In this document: positions 32,019 through 41,389 of the stretch, one piece after another
How the letters are laid out: the number at the start of each line of letters is the position of its first letter
Position numbering within the stretch: the first letter of the stretch is position 1
Origin: Candidatus Alkanophaga volatiphilum
GTDB taxonomy: Archaea > Halobacteriota > Syntropharchaeia > Alkanophagales > B39-G2
Direction: 5' to 3'
Assembly: GCA_029259545.1 (NCBI GenBank)
Contig: JAPHEE010000014.1
Coordinates: 1 to 41,546 of the forward strand
DNA: 41,546 nucleotides
Program-made: the position numbers and the translations under genes
The notes under the pieces: model-generated
Databases searched by the model: none
Told to the model about the DNA's origin: nothing
What the model saw: the letters and a program-made list of their open reading frames with translations, nothing else

Positions 32019-32756
32019 ATGAAGGAGCGTTTCATTTTCAAGGAGACGAACGTCCTAATAATCGCCGACGAGAAGGAATACATAGAAGCGGCGAAGGAGG
32101 AGATATTACGGCAAAGGCGAAACTTAGAGGCTTTTATTAAGGAGGACCCGTTCTTCCTCGTGACCTTAGAACCTTACAAACTCGACTCTTCGAGAGAGCG
32201 GCGGGCGCCGGAGATCGTGCGTCGTATGATAAAGGCGACGCTGGAGTTCGATGTCGGGCCCATGGCGGCGGTCGCCGGCACGCTTGCAGAACTAGCTGTC
32301 GAAGCAATGTGTGAGCGGGGGGCGACGTACGCCATCGTGGAAAACGGCGGGGACATTGCACTCATAAACGACCGCCCGGTAACCGTCGGAATATTTGCGG
32401 GGGAGCACAGTCCGTTCTCGGGAAAGATTGCGTTGAAAATAGAGCCGCAGCATGAAATTCTCGGCGTCTGCACCTCATCGGCGACCGTAGGTCATTCGAT
32501 AAGCTTCGGCGCCGCCGATGCCGCCACGGTCATCGCAAGGGGAGGGGCGCTCGCGGACGCCGCCGCGACGGCGCTCTGCAACGCTGTTAAAGATGAACCC
32601 TCTGTGAAGGCTGCTTTCTCAGTCGTGAGCGGTGTTGAAGGCGTCGAGGCTGCTTTGATTATCTATAAGGACATCATGGCGACATGGGGTGACATGCCTG
32701 AAGTTTTGACGAACGTCGCTTCCAACTCTGCGCTCACCAGCCGCACAGGGCATTAA
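32019..32756 (+). CDS. UPF0280 family protein
   Basis: ALCNAVKD-type C-terminal region, MKERFIFKETNVLIIADEKEYIEAAKEEILRQRRNLEAFIKEDPFF. Confidence 0.85.
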   Translation: MKERFIFKETNVLIIADEKEYIEAAKEEILRQRRNLEAFIKEDPFFLVTLEPYKLDSSRERRAPEIVRRMIKATLEFDVGPMAAVAGTLAELAVEAMCERGATYAIVENGGDIALINDRPVTVGIFAGEHSPFSGKIALKIEPQHEILGVCTSSATVGHSISFGAADAATVIARGGALADAAATALCNAVKDEPSVKAAFSVVSGVEGVEAALIIYKDIMATWGDMPEVLTNVASNSALTSRTGH

Positions 32757-33536
32757 GGCGTTTGCATGAAGACAGCAACATACAGCACTCGTACGTTTAT
32801 CCGAAGTGCCGAGCGGTGGGCGGAAGGCGGGTCGGCGACACGCTCTGCACGAGGATGACGCTCGTGATGAACGCCGCAGGGCGGTCGCCCTCTCGCCCGC
32901 AGCCCCCGACGGCACGCAGTCGCCACGAATGCTTTGAGAGCGCCGACGAGCGAGCTTCAACTCTGCTTAACCCCACCCAACCCTGTTCGAGCCTGCTTTA
33001 GACTCCTGACCGTTGTCATTCTGTGGGCAGAATTTTTATGGGCAAAATCAGGACACCATAGATGAACAGCAAGATGTCTAGGATGATGTCCCACTTGGGC
33101 AGGAGAGCGTAGAGGACGCCTTGCGCAACAGTTCCACTTTTTGTAGGCGTTGATAGTCGTTCATTGTAGGTACCTAAGCGCTAGCAGGTAAGCTGACGCC
33201 GTATGGACAGCTAAGCCAAGTTTCCTGCTTAACAATATGGCTTTCGGCAAGACAGCTAGATACTTGGATGCCACTTTTAAGTTTGACGGAGGGAGTTTTG
33301 GAGAGCCCGATGAACAGGGGATGAGCTTAAATGAACCGCGTCCGCCGAGGGAGGCGCAAGCTCCCGCAGGAGGGCGTGGAGGATACCATGGGTGATGAAT
33401 GCCTGCGTGGGTTTACCGATGCCTACGTGGGAGGAAACCCTAGTAATATGGTGCAGATAATGACTCTAAGCATCCATTCCAGCGGGTTTGCGATCATTGC
33501 TCACACGTATCCAGTAATAAAAAATGTAAAGTGAAG

Positions 33537-34691
33537 TCATCCCCTGCGCTTCCCGATCATAAAGTCTGCAATGGTGTTTTTCTGTATTTCTGAGGTGCCC
33601 TCGTAGATCTCGGTGATCCTAGCATCTCTTGCAAAGCGCTCAACTTCGTATTCAGTCATGTAGCCGTAACCGCCGAGAATCTGGACCGCCTCATAGCACA
33701 CTTCGTTCGCAACTCGCGACGCGAAATATTTAGCCATCGAGGTCAACTTCGGGTCTATCCGCCGTCCTTGGTCGAAATTCCACGCCGCCTTGTAGACGAG
33801 GTTCTTCGCAGCTTCGATCTTCGTCGCCATCTCCGCAATCTTGTGCCGGATCACGGGCATGTCCGCCAGCGTGACGTCAAATTGCCGCCGCTCCTTCGCA
33901 TACGCGATCGCCCGCTCTAAAGCACCTTCGGCGATGCCGAGCGCTTGCGCAGCGACTTCGATGCGGCTCTCGTCAAAGAACTCCAGCACTTGGTAAAAGC
34001 CCCGGTTCTCCTCGCCGACGAGGTTTTCAAGGGGGACTCTTGCGTCTCTGAAAGACAGCTCCGCCGTCGATGTCATACGAATGCCCATCTTAAGTCCGAG
34101 GTCGATCGCTTCGAACTGCTCCTTAGGCACGATGATGGTGCTCATCCCTCTGTATTTTGGCGTAGCGTTCGGATTCGTCTGGCAGAGGACGATTGCGAAG
34201 TTGCAAATTCCGCCATTAGAGATAAAAGTTTTCGTACCGTTGATCACCCACTCGTCGCCGTCTTTTACTGCGACGGTATCCATCTCCGTGATGTCTGATC
34301 CGTGGTTGGGCTCGGTGAAGGCACCTGCAGAAATCCACTCGCCAGCACAGACCTTTGGGAGGTAAGCGGCTTTCTGCTCGTGCGTCCCGAACCATTTTAT
34401 GATCTCACATGCGAAGTCCGAAAGCAGGAGGCAGGTGCCAAGTCCGGAGTCGGCTCTGCACATCTCCTCGACGATCAAAGCGTTCTCGAGAGTGCCGAGC
34501 CCCTGCCCGCCGTACTCCTCAGGGTAGTGCACGCCGACAAAGCCGAGCTTCGCCGCCTTCCGTAATAAATCAAACGGGTATTTGTGCTCAGTTTCGTATT
34601 TTAACGCCAGCTCTTTATCGAATTCCTTCTCGCAAAATTCACGAACCGCCTCTACAATGTCCTTCTGCTCCTCAGTGAGCTCAAAATTCAT
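33537..34691 (-). CDS. Acyl-CoA dehydrogenase
   Basis: 384 aa; FTEPNHGSDI, ERRQFDVTLADM, QILGGYGYMTEYEVERFARDARITEIYEGTSEIQ. Confidence 0.96.
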   Translation of the reverse strand: MNFELTEEQKDIVEAVREFCEKEFDKELALKYETEHKYPFDLLRKAAKLGFVGVHYPEEYGGQGLGTLENALIVEEMCRADSGLGTCLLLSDFACEIIKWFGTHEQKAAYLPKVCAGEWISAGAFTEPNHGSDITEMDTVAVKDGDEWVINGTKTFISNGGICNFAIVLCQTNPNATPKYRGMSTIIVPKEQFEAIDLGLKMGIRMTSTAELSFRDARVPLENLVGEENRGFYQVLEFFDESRIEVAAQALGIAEGALERAIAYAKERRQFDVTLADMPVIRHKIAEMATKIEAAKNLVYKAAWNFDQGRRIDPKLTSMAKYFASRVANEVCYEAVQILGGYGYMTEYEVERFARDARITEIYEGTSEIQKNTIADFMIGKRRG

Positions 34692-34746
34692 TTATATCAC
34701 CCCATCACTCTCTTCACCTCCTTATGTTTTTGCTTTTTTCGGTTTT

Positions 34747-35793
34747 TCACGCCCGTAGAAGCTTGTATTGCAGCACGCCGCTTACCACAATGTTAGTGTA
34801 GTAAGTGACGAGCCGCCACCCTATTATCAGAGGACCGAGAAGCGACACGCTCACGAATGGGGAGAAAAAGGTCAGGGCGCCGAACTCTGCGACGCCGCTG
34901 CCGCCGGGGGTTGGCAGTATCGTAAGTATGATGATAATTACTTGGGCTGCAAACAGCTTTACGTACGCAGCGCTCGCTCCGAAGCCCATCAGTATCAAGG
35001 AGGGTGTGGAGAAGTCCACACACCAATGTAACACCGTAGAAAACATGCCCTCTAACATACTTTTTTTGTGTCTCAGTAGCATGAGCAGCCCGCTCTTGAA
35101 ATTTTCTATCTCCCTCGCCGCTTTTTCGAGCAGTCTCTCTTGTCTCGGATTTTCAAAGCCCGCTCTACCAATAATTCTTTTGACGAAGTTTTGCAGCGAC
35201 GAAGATGCCTTTTTAAGGGTTTCTGGCTTTAGCATGAAGATCACAACCACTAAGACGGCTAAGAACGTCAGTGCGAGCACTGAGATGGCGACGGACATCA
35301 AGACGTGCTGTAAGCCCGACGTTGCGGCACCGCTCCTAAGCACGCCAAAAAAGACGGCAAACGCAAAAGGGAGCGTGAGTAGGAAGAAAAGTGCGTCGAG
35401 GATGCGCTCACTCAGCACGACCGCAGTGGCATTGCCGACGCTCATGCCGCTTTTGTGCAACATGTACGCTCTGACAGGCTCGCCGCCGAGCATCGTCGGC
35501 GTTATAGCTGCGGGAAAGAGACCTGCGATCACTGCCTTAAGTGCCTCTTTAAAACTTATTTTCGTGCCAAGCGCCACGCTCAGCGAGCGTATGCGGAGCG
35601 CCGTGAAAAGCCACGAGAGCATGTGCGCGGCAGCCGCTGCCACAAGGAACTTCAAACTAATACTGCGAATGCACGCCAAGGTCTCAGCACTTAGAGTAAG
35701 GATGCATATCAGGACGACCGAGACGACACTTACAGTCAGTGCCAAAGCGAGTTTTTTTGCGTCACTTAACTGCTTCCAGCTTGAAGCTTTCAC
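34747..35793 (-). CDS. Flippase-like/LPG synthase-type membrane protein (YbhN/UPF0104-like)
   Basis: 348 aa polytopic; LGGEPVRAYML, PTPGGSGVAEFG. Confidence 0.88.
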   Translation of the reverse strand: MKASSWKQLSDAKKLALALTVSVVSVVLICILTLSAETLACIRSISLKFLVAAAAAHMLSWLFTALRIRSLSVALGTKISFKEALKAVIAGLFPAAITPTMLGGEPVRAYMLHKSGMSVGNATAVVLSERILDALFFLLTLPFAFAVFFGVLRSGAATSGLQHVLMSVAISVLALTFLAVLVVVIFMLKPETLKKASSSLQNFVKRIIGRAGFENPRQERLLEKAAREIENFKSGLLMLLRHKKSMLEGMFSTVLHWCVDFSTPSLILMGFGASAAYVKLFAAQVIIIILTILPTPGGSGVAEFGALTFFSPFVSVSLLGPLIIGWRLVTYYTNIVVSGVLQYKLLRA

Positions 35794-35817
35794 GTCTGTT
35801 TTTTAGGGCGTAGGGAT

Positions 35818-35955
35818 GTGACCTCCTCCCCTCACAGGGGCATCCTGAGGGAGGCTCCCAGTTCATCCACCTCGACTTGCCCGCCAGCTCTTTCTCACGG
35901 GCAGCGGTCGTGGTGTCGAGGGCTTCACTTCGGGCCGGCCCAGCCCTAGGCTCGC
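35818..35955 (-). ncRNA. Diverged 138-nt element copy E5 (minus strand)
   Basis: 5' end GCGAGCCTAGGGCT shares CGAGCCTAGGGCT with E2; terminal hairpin CCTCCCTCAGG..CCTGTGAGGGGAGG and end GGAGGTCAC; TATA-like ATTTATATAG upstream. Confidence 0.5.
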
Positions 35956-36098
35956 ATAGCAGGCAATGAATAATACGATGGTGCTATATAAATATTTTTC
36001 CCCACCCACCTCCCTGCTGCACCTTTGAAAAGGCGGGAATTAGCAGCAACAATATTCTTAAATCTAGAGGGGGAAAGCAAGAGCGAGGGGGGCTTGCG

Positions 36099-37355
36099 TT
36101 GAAGATAGAAAGGCCTAGGGGCACTAGGGATTTCCCACCAGAAGAGATGAAGCGGCGGCGTGCAGTAGAACAGAAAATGCGAGAGATTGCGGAGCGTTGG
36201 GGCTATGAGGAGGTGCAGACGCCGACGTTCGAGCACGTGGAGCTCTTCACGTTACGTTCTGGTGAGGAGATAGTGAAGGAGATGTACGATTTTGAAGATA
36301 AAGGCGGGCGGCGGTTAGCGCTACGTCCGGAGCTTACAGCGCCAGTGATAAGGATGTATGTAAACGAGATGAAGCTGCGGACGAAGCCGTTGCGTCTATA
36401 CTATTTTGGAAACTGCTTCAGATACGAACGTCCACAGAAGGGTCGTTTTAGGGAGTTCTGGCAGTTTGGCACCGAGCTCATAGGGGCGGGGACGCCTGAG
36501 GCTGAAGCCGAGAGCATAGCGCTCGCTTACACGATTTTAAAGGAGCTAAATGTGGAGTTCGAGTTGCAAATAGGGCACGTAGGGCTCATAAGGAGCGTTC
36601 TCGGCGATGTTTCTGAGGAGCTTAAGAACAGGGTGATGCGGCTGATAGACAAGGGGGAGCTGGACGCTGCCGTCCAAATGTTGCGTGACTGCGGCGCTGC
36701 GGGCTGCGTCGACGACCTTTTAAACTTGGTGAGCTTAAGCGGGGACGTGGCTGCCATCGACGAGGCTTCTGAAATACTGAAGAACAAAGGCGAAGCTGCC
36801 ATCAGCGAGCTGAAAGGACTTCTTGAAGCTTTAGAGTGCTACGACGTGGATTTTAAGCTGAATTTCAGCATTGCCAGAGGGCTGGATTATTACACAGGCA
36901 TGGTCTTCGAGGCTTACGCCACGAAGGGACTCGGCGCACAACGCCAGATATGCGGCGGCGGCTCCTACCGGCTTGCGGCGCTCTTCGGCGGCGATAACGC
37001 ACCTTCAACTGGATTCGCCATCGGCTTCGATAGAGTCATGGAGATCTGCGAGGTGCCTGAGGTGCGTCGCCTGAAAGTGGTAGTAGCTCCGGTTGGGAGA
37101 GAGAGGGATGTCAGAAAGGCAGCAGTTACAGTCGCAGAGCAGCTGAGAGAAGAGTTTGTGACCTACGTGGATGTGATGCGGCGCAGCCTCAGCGCCCAAC
37201 TCTCGTTTGCGGATGCTGTCGGTGCGGACTTCGCAGTCATCATCGGGAAGAAGGAATTAAGCGAGAGCAAAGTCCTGGTCAGAGACTTGAAGACGGGAGA
37301 GCAGAGGCTGGTGGGATTAGAGGAGTGCATTGCATACTTACGTTCATTCGTTTAG
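36099..37355 (+). CDS. hisS: Histidyl-tRNA synthetase
   Basis: KIERPRGTRDFPPEE, LRPELTAPVIRMY, GRFREFWQFGTELIG, ARGLDYYTGMVFE; TTG start. Confidence 0.96.
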   Translation: MKIERPRGTRDFPPEEMKRRRAVEQKMREIAERWGYEEVQTPTFEHVELFTLRSGEEIVKEMYDFEDKGGRRLALRPELTAPVIRMYVNEMKLRTKPLRLYYFGNCFRYERPQKGRFREFWQFGTELIGAGTPEAEAESIALAYTILKELNVEFELQIGHVGLIRSVLGDVSEELKNRVMRLIDKGELDAAVQMLRDCGAAGCVDDLLNLVSLSGDVAAIDEASEILKNKGEAAISELKGLLEALECYDVDFKLNFSIARGLDYYTGMVFEAYATKGLGAQRQICGGGSYRLAALFGGDNAPSTGFAIGFDRVMEICEVPEVRRLKVVVAPVGRERDVRKAAVTVAEQLREEFVTYVDVMRRSLSAQLSFADAVGADFAVIIGKKELSESKVLVRDLKTGEQRLVGLEECIAYLRSFV

Positions 37356-37401
37356 CTGCGTCCTTTCCGCAAGTATTAAAAGCGTTTGAGACCTCTTGTG
37401 A

Positions 37402-38457
37402 GTGATGAGTAAAGGGTCTTCTAACGGCGATAAAAGCACTGGGCTCGTGTACCATCACGATTTCTTGAAGCACGATACTGGCGCCTATCACCCTGAAAGG
37501 GCAGCTCGTTTGACGGCGATAATTGAGCGGTTGGAAAGTTCGGGGTTGTCAGAGCGTCTCGTCAGGATTTCGCCCGAGCCTGCGGCTTTAGAGCAGATAG
37601 AATACGTTCACGAGCGCTCCTATATCGAGAGCGTGCGGGAGGTGTGCGAGCGAGGCGGCGGAATGCTCGACCCAGATACACCAGTTTCTGCGGCTTCGTA
37701 TGAGGTAGCGCTGCTCGCTGCTGGTGGCGTCATAAAGGCGGTCGAAGAGGTTCTTAATGGCAACTTAAAGAGCGTATTCGCCGCGGTAAGACCCCCAGGA
37801 CATCATGCCGAACGCAGCCGGGGCATGGGCTTCTGCATATTTAACAACGTGGCGATCGCCGCCGAACATCTTAAACGGCGAGGACTCAGGCGCATCCTAA
37901 TTGTGGACTGGGACGTGCACCACGGAAACGGCACGCAAAACGCTTTTTATGAGGATGCGAGCGTCCTTTACTTCTCGACGCACCAATACCCATATTATCC
38001 GGGCACGGGCTGGCTCGACGAGGTCGGCAGCGGCGACGGGCGGGGCTTCACGGTCAACGTGCCGCTGCCTGCGGGATGCGGCGACCCCGACTACATCTAC
38101 GTGTTCAAGGAGGTGTTAGCGCCGATAGCGGCGGAGTTCCGCCCGGAGTTCGTGCTGATCTCAGCCGGCTTCGACCCGCACGCTTCGGACCCTCTTGCGG
38201 GCATGCGGCTGTCCTCAAGGACGTTCGGCGTCCTCACTGAAGTTATAAAGAGTGCGGTTGGGGGCGGCGGCAGGATTGTCGTATCGCTCGAAGGCGGTTA
38301 CTCGCTGAACGCCCTTGCGGAGTCCGTGCAGTATGTGCTGGAGGCTCTGCGTGACGAGTTTGAGGGGGGCGGCGTTCCGGAGGCTGAGGCGAGGGCGGCG
38401 GTCAGAAATAGGGTTGCGGAGATAAAAAGAATACAAAGGGAGTATTGGGGACTATGA
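37402..38457 (+). CDS. Histone deacetylase/acetoin utilization family protein
   Basis: HDTGAYHPERAARLTAI, RPPGHHAERSRGMGFCIFNNVAIAA, VDWDVHHGNGTQ. Confidence 0.94.
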   Translation: MMSKGSSNGDKSTGLVYHHDFLKHDTGAYHPERAARLTAIIERLESSGLSERLVRISPEPAALEQIEYVHERSYIESVREVCERGGGMLDPDTPVSAASYEVALLAAGGVIKAVEEVLNGNLKSVFAAVRPPGHHAERSRGMGFCIFNNVAIAAEHLKRRGLRRILIVDWDVHHGNGTQNAFYEDASVLYFSTHQYPYYPGTGWLDEVGSGDGRGFTVNVPLPAGCGDPDYIYVFKEVLAPIAAEFRPEFVLISAGFDPHASDPLAGMRLSSRTFGVLTEVIKSAVGGGGRIVVSLEGGYSLNALAESVQYVLEALRDEFEGGGVPEAEARAAVRNRVAEIKRIQREYWGL

Positions 38458-38471
38458 TCGAGGCAGGAGCG

Positions 38472-39872
38472 ATGCGGGAGTGTTGTGGCATCGTGGGCAT
38501 TTCGCTCAGCGAGGGGAATTCCTCCCTACCCATCTATTACGGGCTCTACGCGCTGCAGCACCGCGGTCAGGAGTCTGCGGGGATTGCCGTCTGCGAAAAC
38601 GGAGAGATCAACGTCCTGAAGGGCATGGGGCTCGTTTACGAGGTCTTTGACGAGAAGAAGCTTGAGCTGCTGCGGGGGAACGCCGGTATAGGGCACGTCC
38701 GTTACTCGACGACTGGCGCTTCGAGAATAGAAAATGCGCAGCCGCTCGTCCTCGACTTCAAGGGCGGGAGCATCGCGATCGCCCATAACGGGAACCTCGT
38801 GAACACGCAGGAGCTGCGGCGGGAACTCGAGCGTGAAGGTCGTGTGTTCCATACGGACTGCGATTCTGAGGTCATCGCACAACTCCTCGTGAAAGAGCTG
38901 ATGCGGCACGACCTGCTGACAGCAATAAAGGAGATAATGCTAAGGCTTCGAGGCTCTTATTCCCTCGTCATGCTTGTTAATGATGCTCTCGTGGCGGTGC
39001 GGGACCCCCTGGGCTTCAGACCGCTCTGCATCGGCGAGCTCGACAGCGGTTACATCGTCGCCTCCGAGACCGCCGCCATCGACGTTCTGGGCGGGCGGTT
39101 TCTCCAAGACGTGAAGCCGGGAGAGGTAGTGATTTTCAAAGATGGAGAGCTGCTAGAGAGGCATCGCCTCTACAAGGCGAGCAACACGGCGCACTGCGTC
39201 TTCGAATACATATACTTCGCGAGGGCGGACTCCGTACTCGACGGGCGCCTCGTTTACGACGTACGACTCAAAATAGGGGAGCGGCTCGCTGAGGAACATC
39301 CGATCGAAGCCGATATGGTGACGCCGGTCCCGGACTCCGGCGTGACGTTCGCCATCGGTTATGCTCGACGCTCCGGCATCCCCTACATGGAGGGCTTCAT
39401 CAAGAACCGTTACGTGGGACGCACGTTCATCATGCCGGAGCAGCGAATGAGAGATGTTGCGGTGCGGCTCAAGTTGAACGTCGTCCGGAAAAACGTCGAG
39501 GACAGGCGGGTCGTCGTCGTGGACGACAGCATCGTCCGGGGGACGACCTCAAGAAGGATCGTCAACTACATAAGGCGAGGCGGCGCCAGAGAGGTGCACT
39601 TCAGGATCGGCAGCCCGCCGATAATAGCGCCGTGCTACATGGGCATCAACATGTCCACGAGGGAGGAGCTGATCGCCGCAAACCACGACGTCGATGAGAT
39701 ATGCAGGCTCATAGAAGCTGATACGCTCGGCTACTTGAGCATCGAAGGGCTTATAGATGCCATCGGGCTGCCCGCCCGCAGCTTGTGTCTGGGATGCCTC
39801 ACCGGACGCTATCCCATCGAGATTCCAGGTGAAGTGTGCATTTTAAGACAACTCACGCTAAGTCAGTTTTAA
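38472..39872 (+). CDS. purF: Amidophosphoribosyltransferase
   Basis: MRECCGIVGI N-terminal Ntn domain, HRGQESAGIAV, VVVDDSIVRGTTSRRIV; internal Met start preferred (upstream starts possible from 38445). Confidence 0.95.
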   Translation: MRECCGIVGISLSEGNSSLPIYYGLYALQHRGQESAGIAVCENGEINVLKGMGLVYEVFDEKKLELLRGNAGIGHVRYSTTGASRIENAQPLVLDFKGGSIAIAHNGNLVNTQELRRELEREGRVFHTDCDSEVIAQLLVKELMRHDLLTAIKEIMLRLRGSYSLVMLVNDALVAVRDPLGFRPLCIGELDSGYIVASETAAIDVLGGRFLQDVKPGEVVIFKDGELLERHRLYKASNTAHCVFEYIYFARADSVLDGRLVYDVRLKIGERLAEEHPIEADMVTPVPDSGVTFAIGYARRSGIPYMEGFIKNRYVGRTFIMPEQRMRDVAVRLKLNVVRKNVEDRRVVVVDDSIVRGTTSRRIVNYIRRGGAREVHFRIGSPPIIAPCYMGINMSTREELIAANHDVDEICRLIEADTLGYLSIEGLIDAIGLPARSLCLGCLTGRYPIEIPGEVCILRQLTLSQF

Positions 39873-39957
39873 GCGGGGGTTGCCGAGTCAGGCCAAAGGC
39901 GCGGGATTCAGGGTCCCGTCCCGTAGGGGTTCGAGGGTTCAAATCCCTCCCCCCGCA
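39873..39957 (+). tRNA. tRNA-Leu (CAG)
   Basis: GCGGGGG...CCCCCGC acceptor pairing, GATTCAGGGT anticodon loop, long variable arm, GGTTCAAATCC T-loop. Confidence 0.95.
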
Positions 39958-40050
39958 TGCTGCGGCGCCGCTTCACCCCGTATCGCCCATCGCCTCAGTA
40001 CGCCCGTGGCTTGTCGCATGCTCTGCTGCGCTCGGATCGGACCGGTCGTC

Positions 40051-40674
40051 ATGGGTATGGATGGGAGCGCCGGCGTCACGACTTCGATGCGGCGGACGAA
40101 ACACCTGCACTTCGACGGAAGATACAAGAGCAAACTGCACTCAGGTCGGAAGCTGTGCACGATCCGCCTCCTCAAGAGGGAAAAGTACGAGCCGGGGCAG
40201 CTCGTCATGATACATTGCGGCGGCGAGTACGTGGGGAAAGCCCGGATAACGGCGGTCAGCGTGAAGAGGGTCTGCGAGCTGACGCAGGAGGACGCTGAGA
40301 AGGACGGATTCAGGAGCAAGAGCGAACTCATTAAAGCCCTTAACAGGCATTACGGGGGCATTCGTCTCTCGGACAGCGTGGCGGTCATCGAGTTAGAGCT
40401 TCTGGAGCGTTCCAAGCGTCCTGTGCGGTCGGCAGACCTCCCGCTTGAGGGAAACGATCCGATGGAGGTTGCGAGGCTCGCCCTTCAGCACGACGTTCTG
40501 GACTCCAACTCTGATCGGAAGCTGCTCGAACTTTTACTGGAAGAGCGGAGCATAAGAGCCGCTGCCATGAGGCTCGGAGGGCTCAGCCGGAGAGGAGCGA
40601 TTCGACGCATACTAAGACGGGCTTATGCGAAGCTCAAGCAGCTCGGACTGATAGAGGCTAAGGTGTGGCTGTAG
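40051..40674 (+). CDS. ASCH/PUA-like domain protein with C-terminal HTH-like region
   Basis: HFDGRYKSKLHSGRKLCTIRLLKREKYEPGQLVMIHCGGEYVGKARITAV; the longer ORF from 39880 begins inside the tRNA so is trimmed. Confidence 0.75.
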   Translation: MGMDGSAGVTTSMRRTKHLHFDGRYKSKLHSGRKLCTIRLLKREKYEPGQLVMIHCGGEYVGKARITAVSVKRVCELTQEDAEKDGFRSKSELIKALNRHYGGIRLSDSVAVIELELLERSKRPVRSADLPLEGNDPMEVARLALQHDVLDSNSDRKLLELLLEERSIRAAAMRLGGLSRRGAIRRILRRAYAKLKQLGLIEAKVWL

Positions 40675-40719
40675 AATGATCTTGGGCTCAGGGATTCATC
40701 AACTCTTGTTCTACTTATA

Positions 40720-41217
40720 ATGATGCTCGTCCCTTGGAGGGACGTCCGCTGGTGGGAGTGCGGGCGCTGCGGCAGGTGCTGTTTCGACTTCCGCCCGAAG
40801 CTGACGGCGTACGAGGCTCTGAAGCTCATGAGAACCGGCTTCGTCGAGTGCAGAGACGGCAAGTTCTACATCAGGAAGATAGGAGGGAGGTGCCCGTTCC
40901 TACAGGGGGAGCTCTGCTCGCTCCAAGGGGCTCTTAAGCCCATAACCTGTAAGATCTTCCCGTTCTCGGTGCACAGGCGGGGGAGCGATCGTGCGCTCTA
41001 CCAGTACAAAGGGCGGAAGTTCTACGTATACGTCAACGACTATTGCCCGAACGTGATCCTAGGAGGCGACGGGGACGCCGAAATCTTGGTCAGGGAGGTC
41101 GTGATGGTTGCGACCGGCGAGCTGAGCGTGCCTCGGCTCCTCACGGCGCCCACGCCCCCAAGGGTCAAGACGCTGCGGCGGCGTGATTTTCTCAGAGCGG
41201 CGGCGTCCGCCGTCTGA
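40720..41217 (+). CDS. YkgJ-like cysteine cluster protein
   Basis: WECGRCGRCCFDFRPKLTAYE, CPFLQGELCSLQGALKPITCKIFPF. Confidence 0.85.
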   Translation: MMLVPWRDVRWWECGRCGRCCFDFRPKLTAYEALKLMRTGFVECRDGKFYIRKIGGRCPFLQGELCSLQGALKPITCKIFPFSVHRRGSDRALYQYKGRKFYVYVNDYCPNVILGGDGDAEILVREVVMVATGELSVPRLLTAPTPPRVKTLRRRDFLRAAASAV

Positions 41218-41389
41218 CACTAGCTTCATGGCATCAAGCTGAGCGTGGACGATGGGCTCATGAGCGTGTGGATTTCTCGGCTAAGCAAAAATTGAGGTTC
41301 GATGAGCGATGTGACGTTTCCGGTGCCGCCCTTTGAGGGCTGCACTAGGGCTGAAGCTGGGAGGACAGCTACAGGAGACTAAGACGAGC

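Noticed and set aside
32762-33001. 79-aa ORF MHEDSNIQHSYVYPKCRAVGG... considered as a possible TnpB zinc-ribbon relic
   Set aside because: No CxxC pairs or conserved RuvC motifs; not supportable.
33331-33534. 67-aa plus-strand ORF MNRVRRGRRKLPQEGVED...
   Set aside because: No recognisable family; overlaps a hairpin-rich, probably noncoding region.
35946-36236. 96-aa minus-strand ORF upstream of hisS
   Set aside because: Overlaps the hisS coding start and promoter; no domain features.
39880-40050. Upstream extension of the ASCH ORF (MPSQAKGAGFRVPSRRG...)
   Set aside because: Begins inside the tRNA-Leu gene; internal start at 40051 or later is more plausible.
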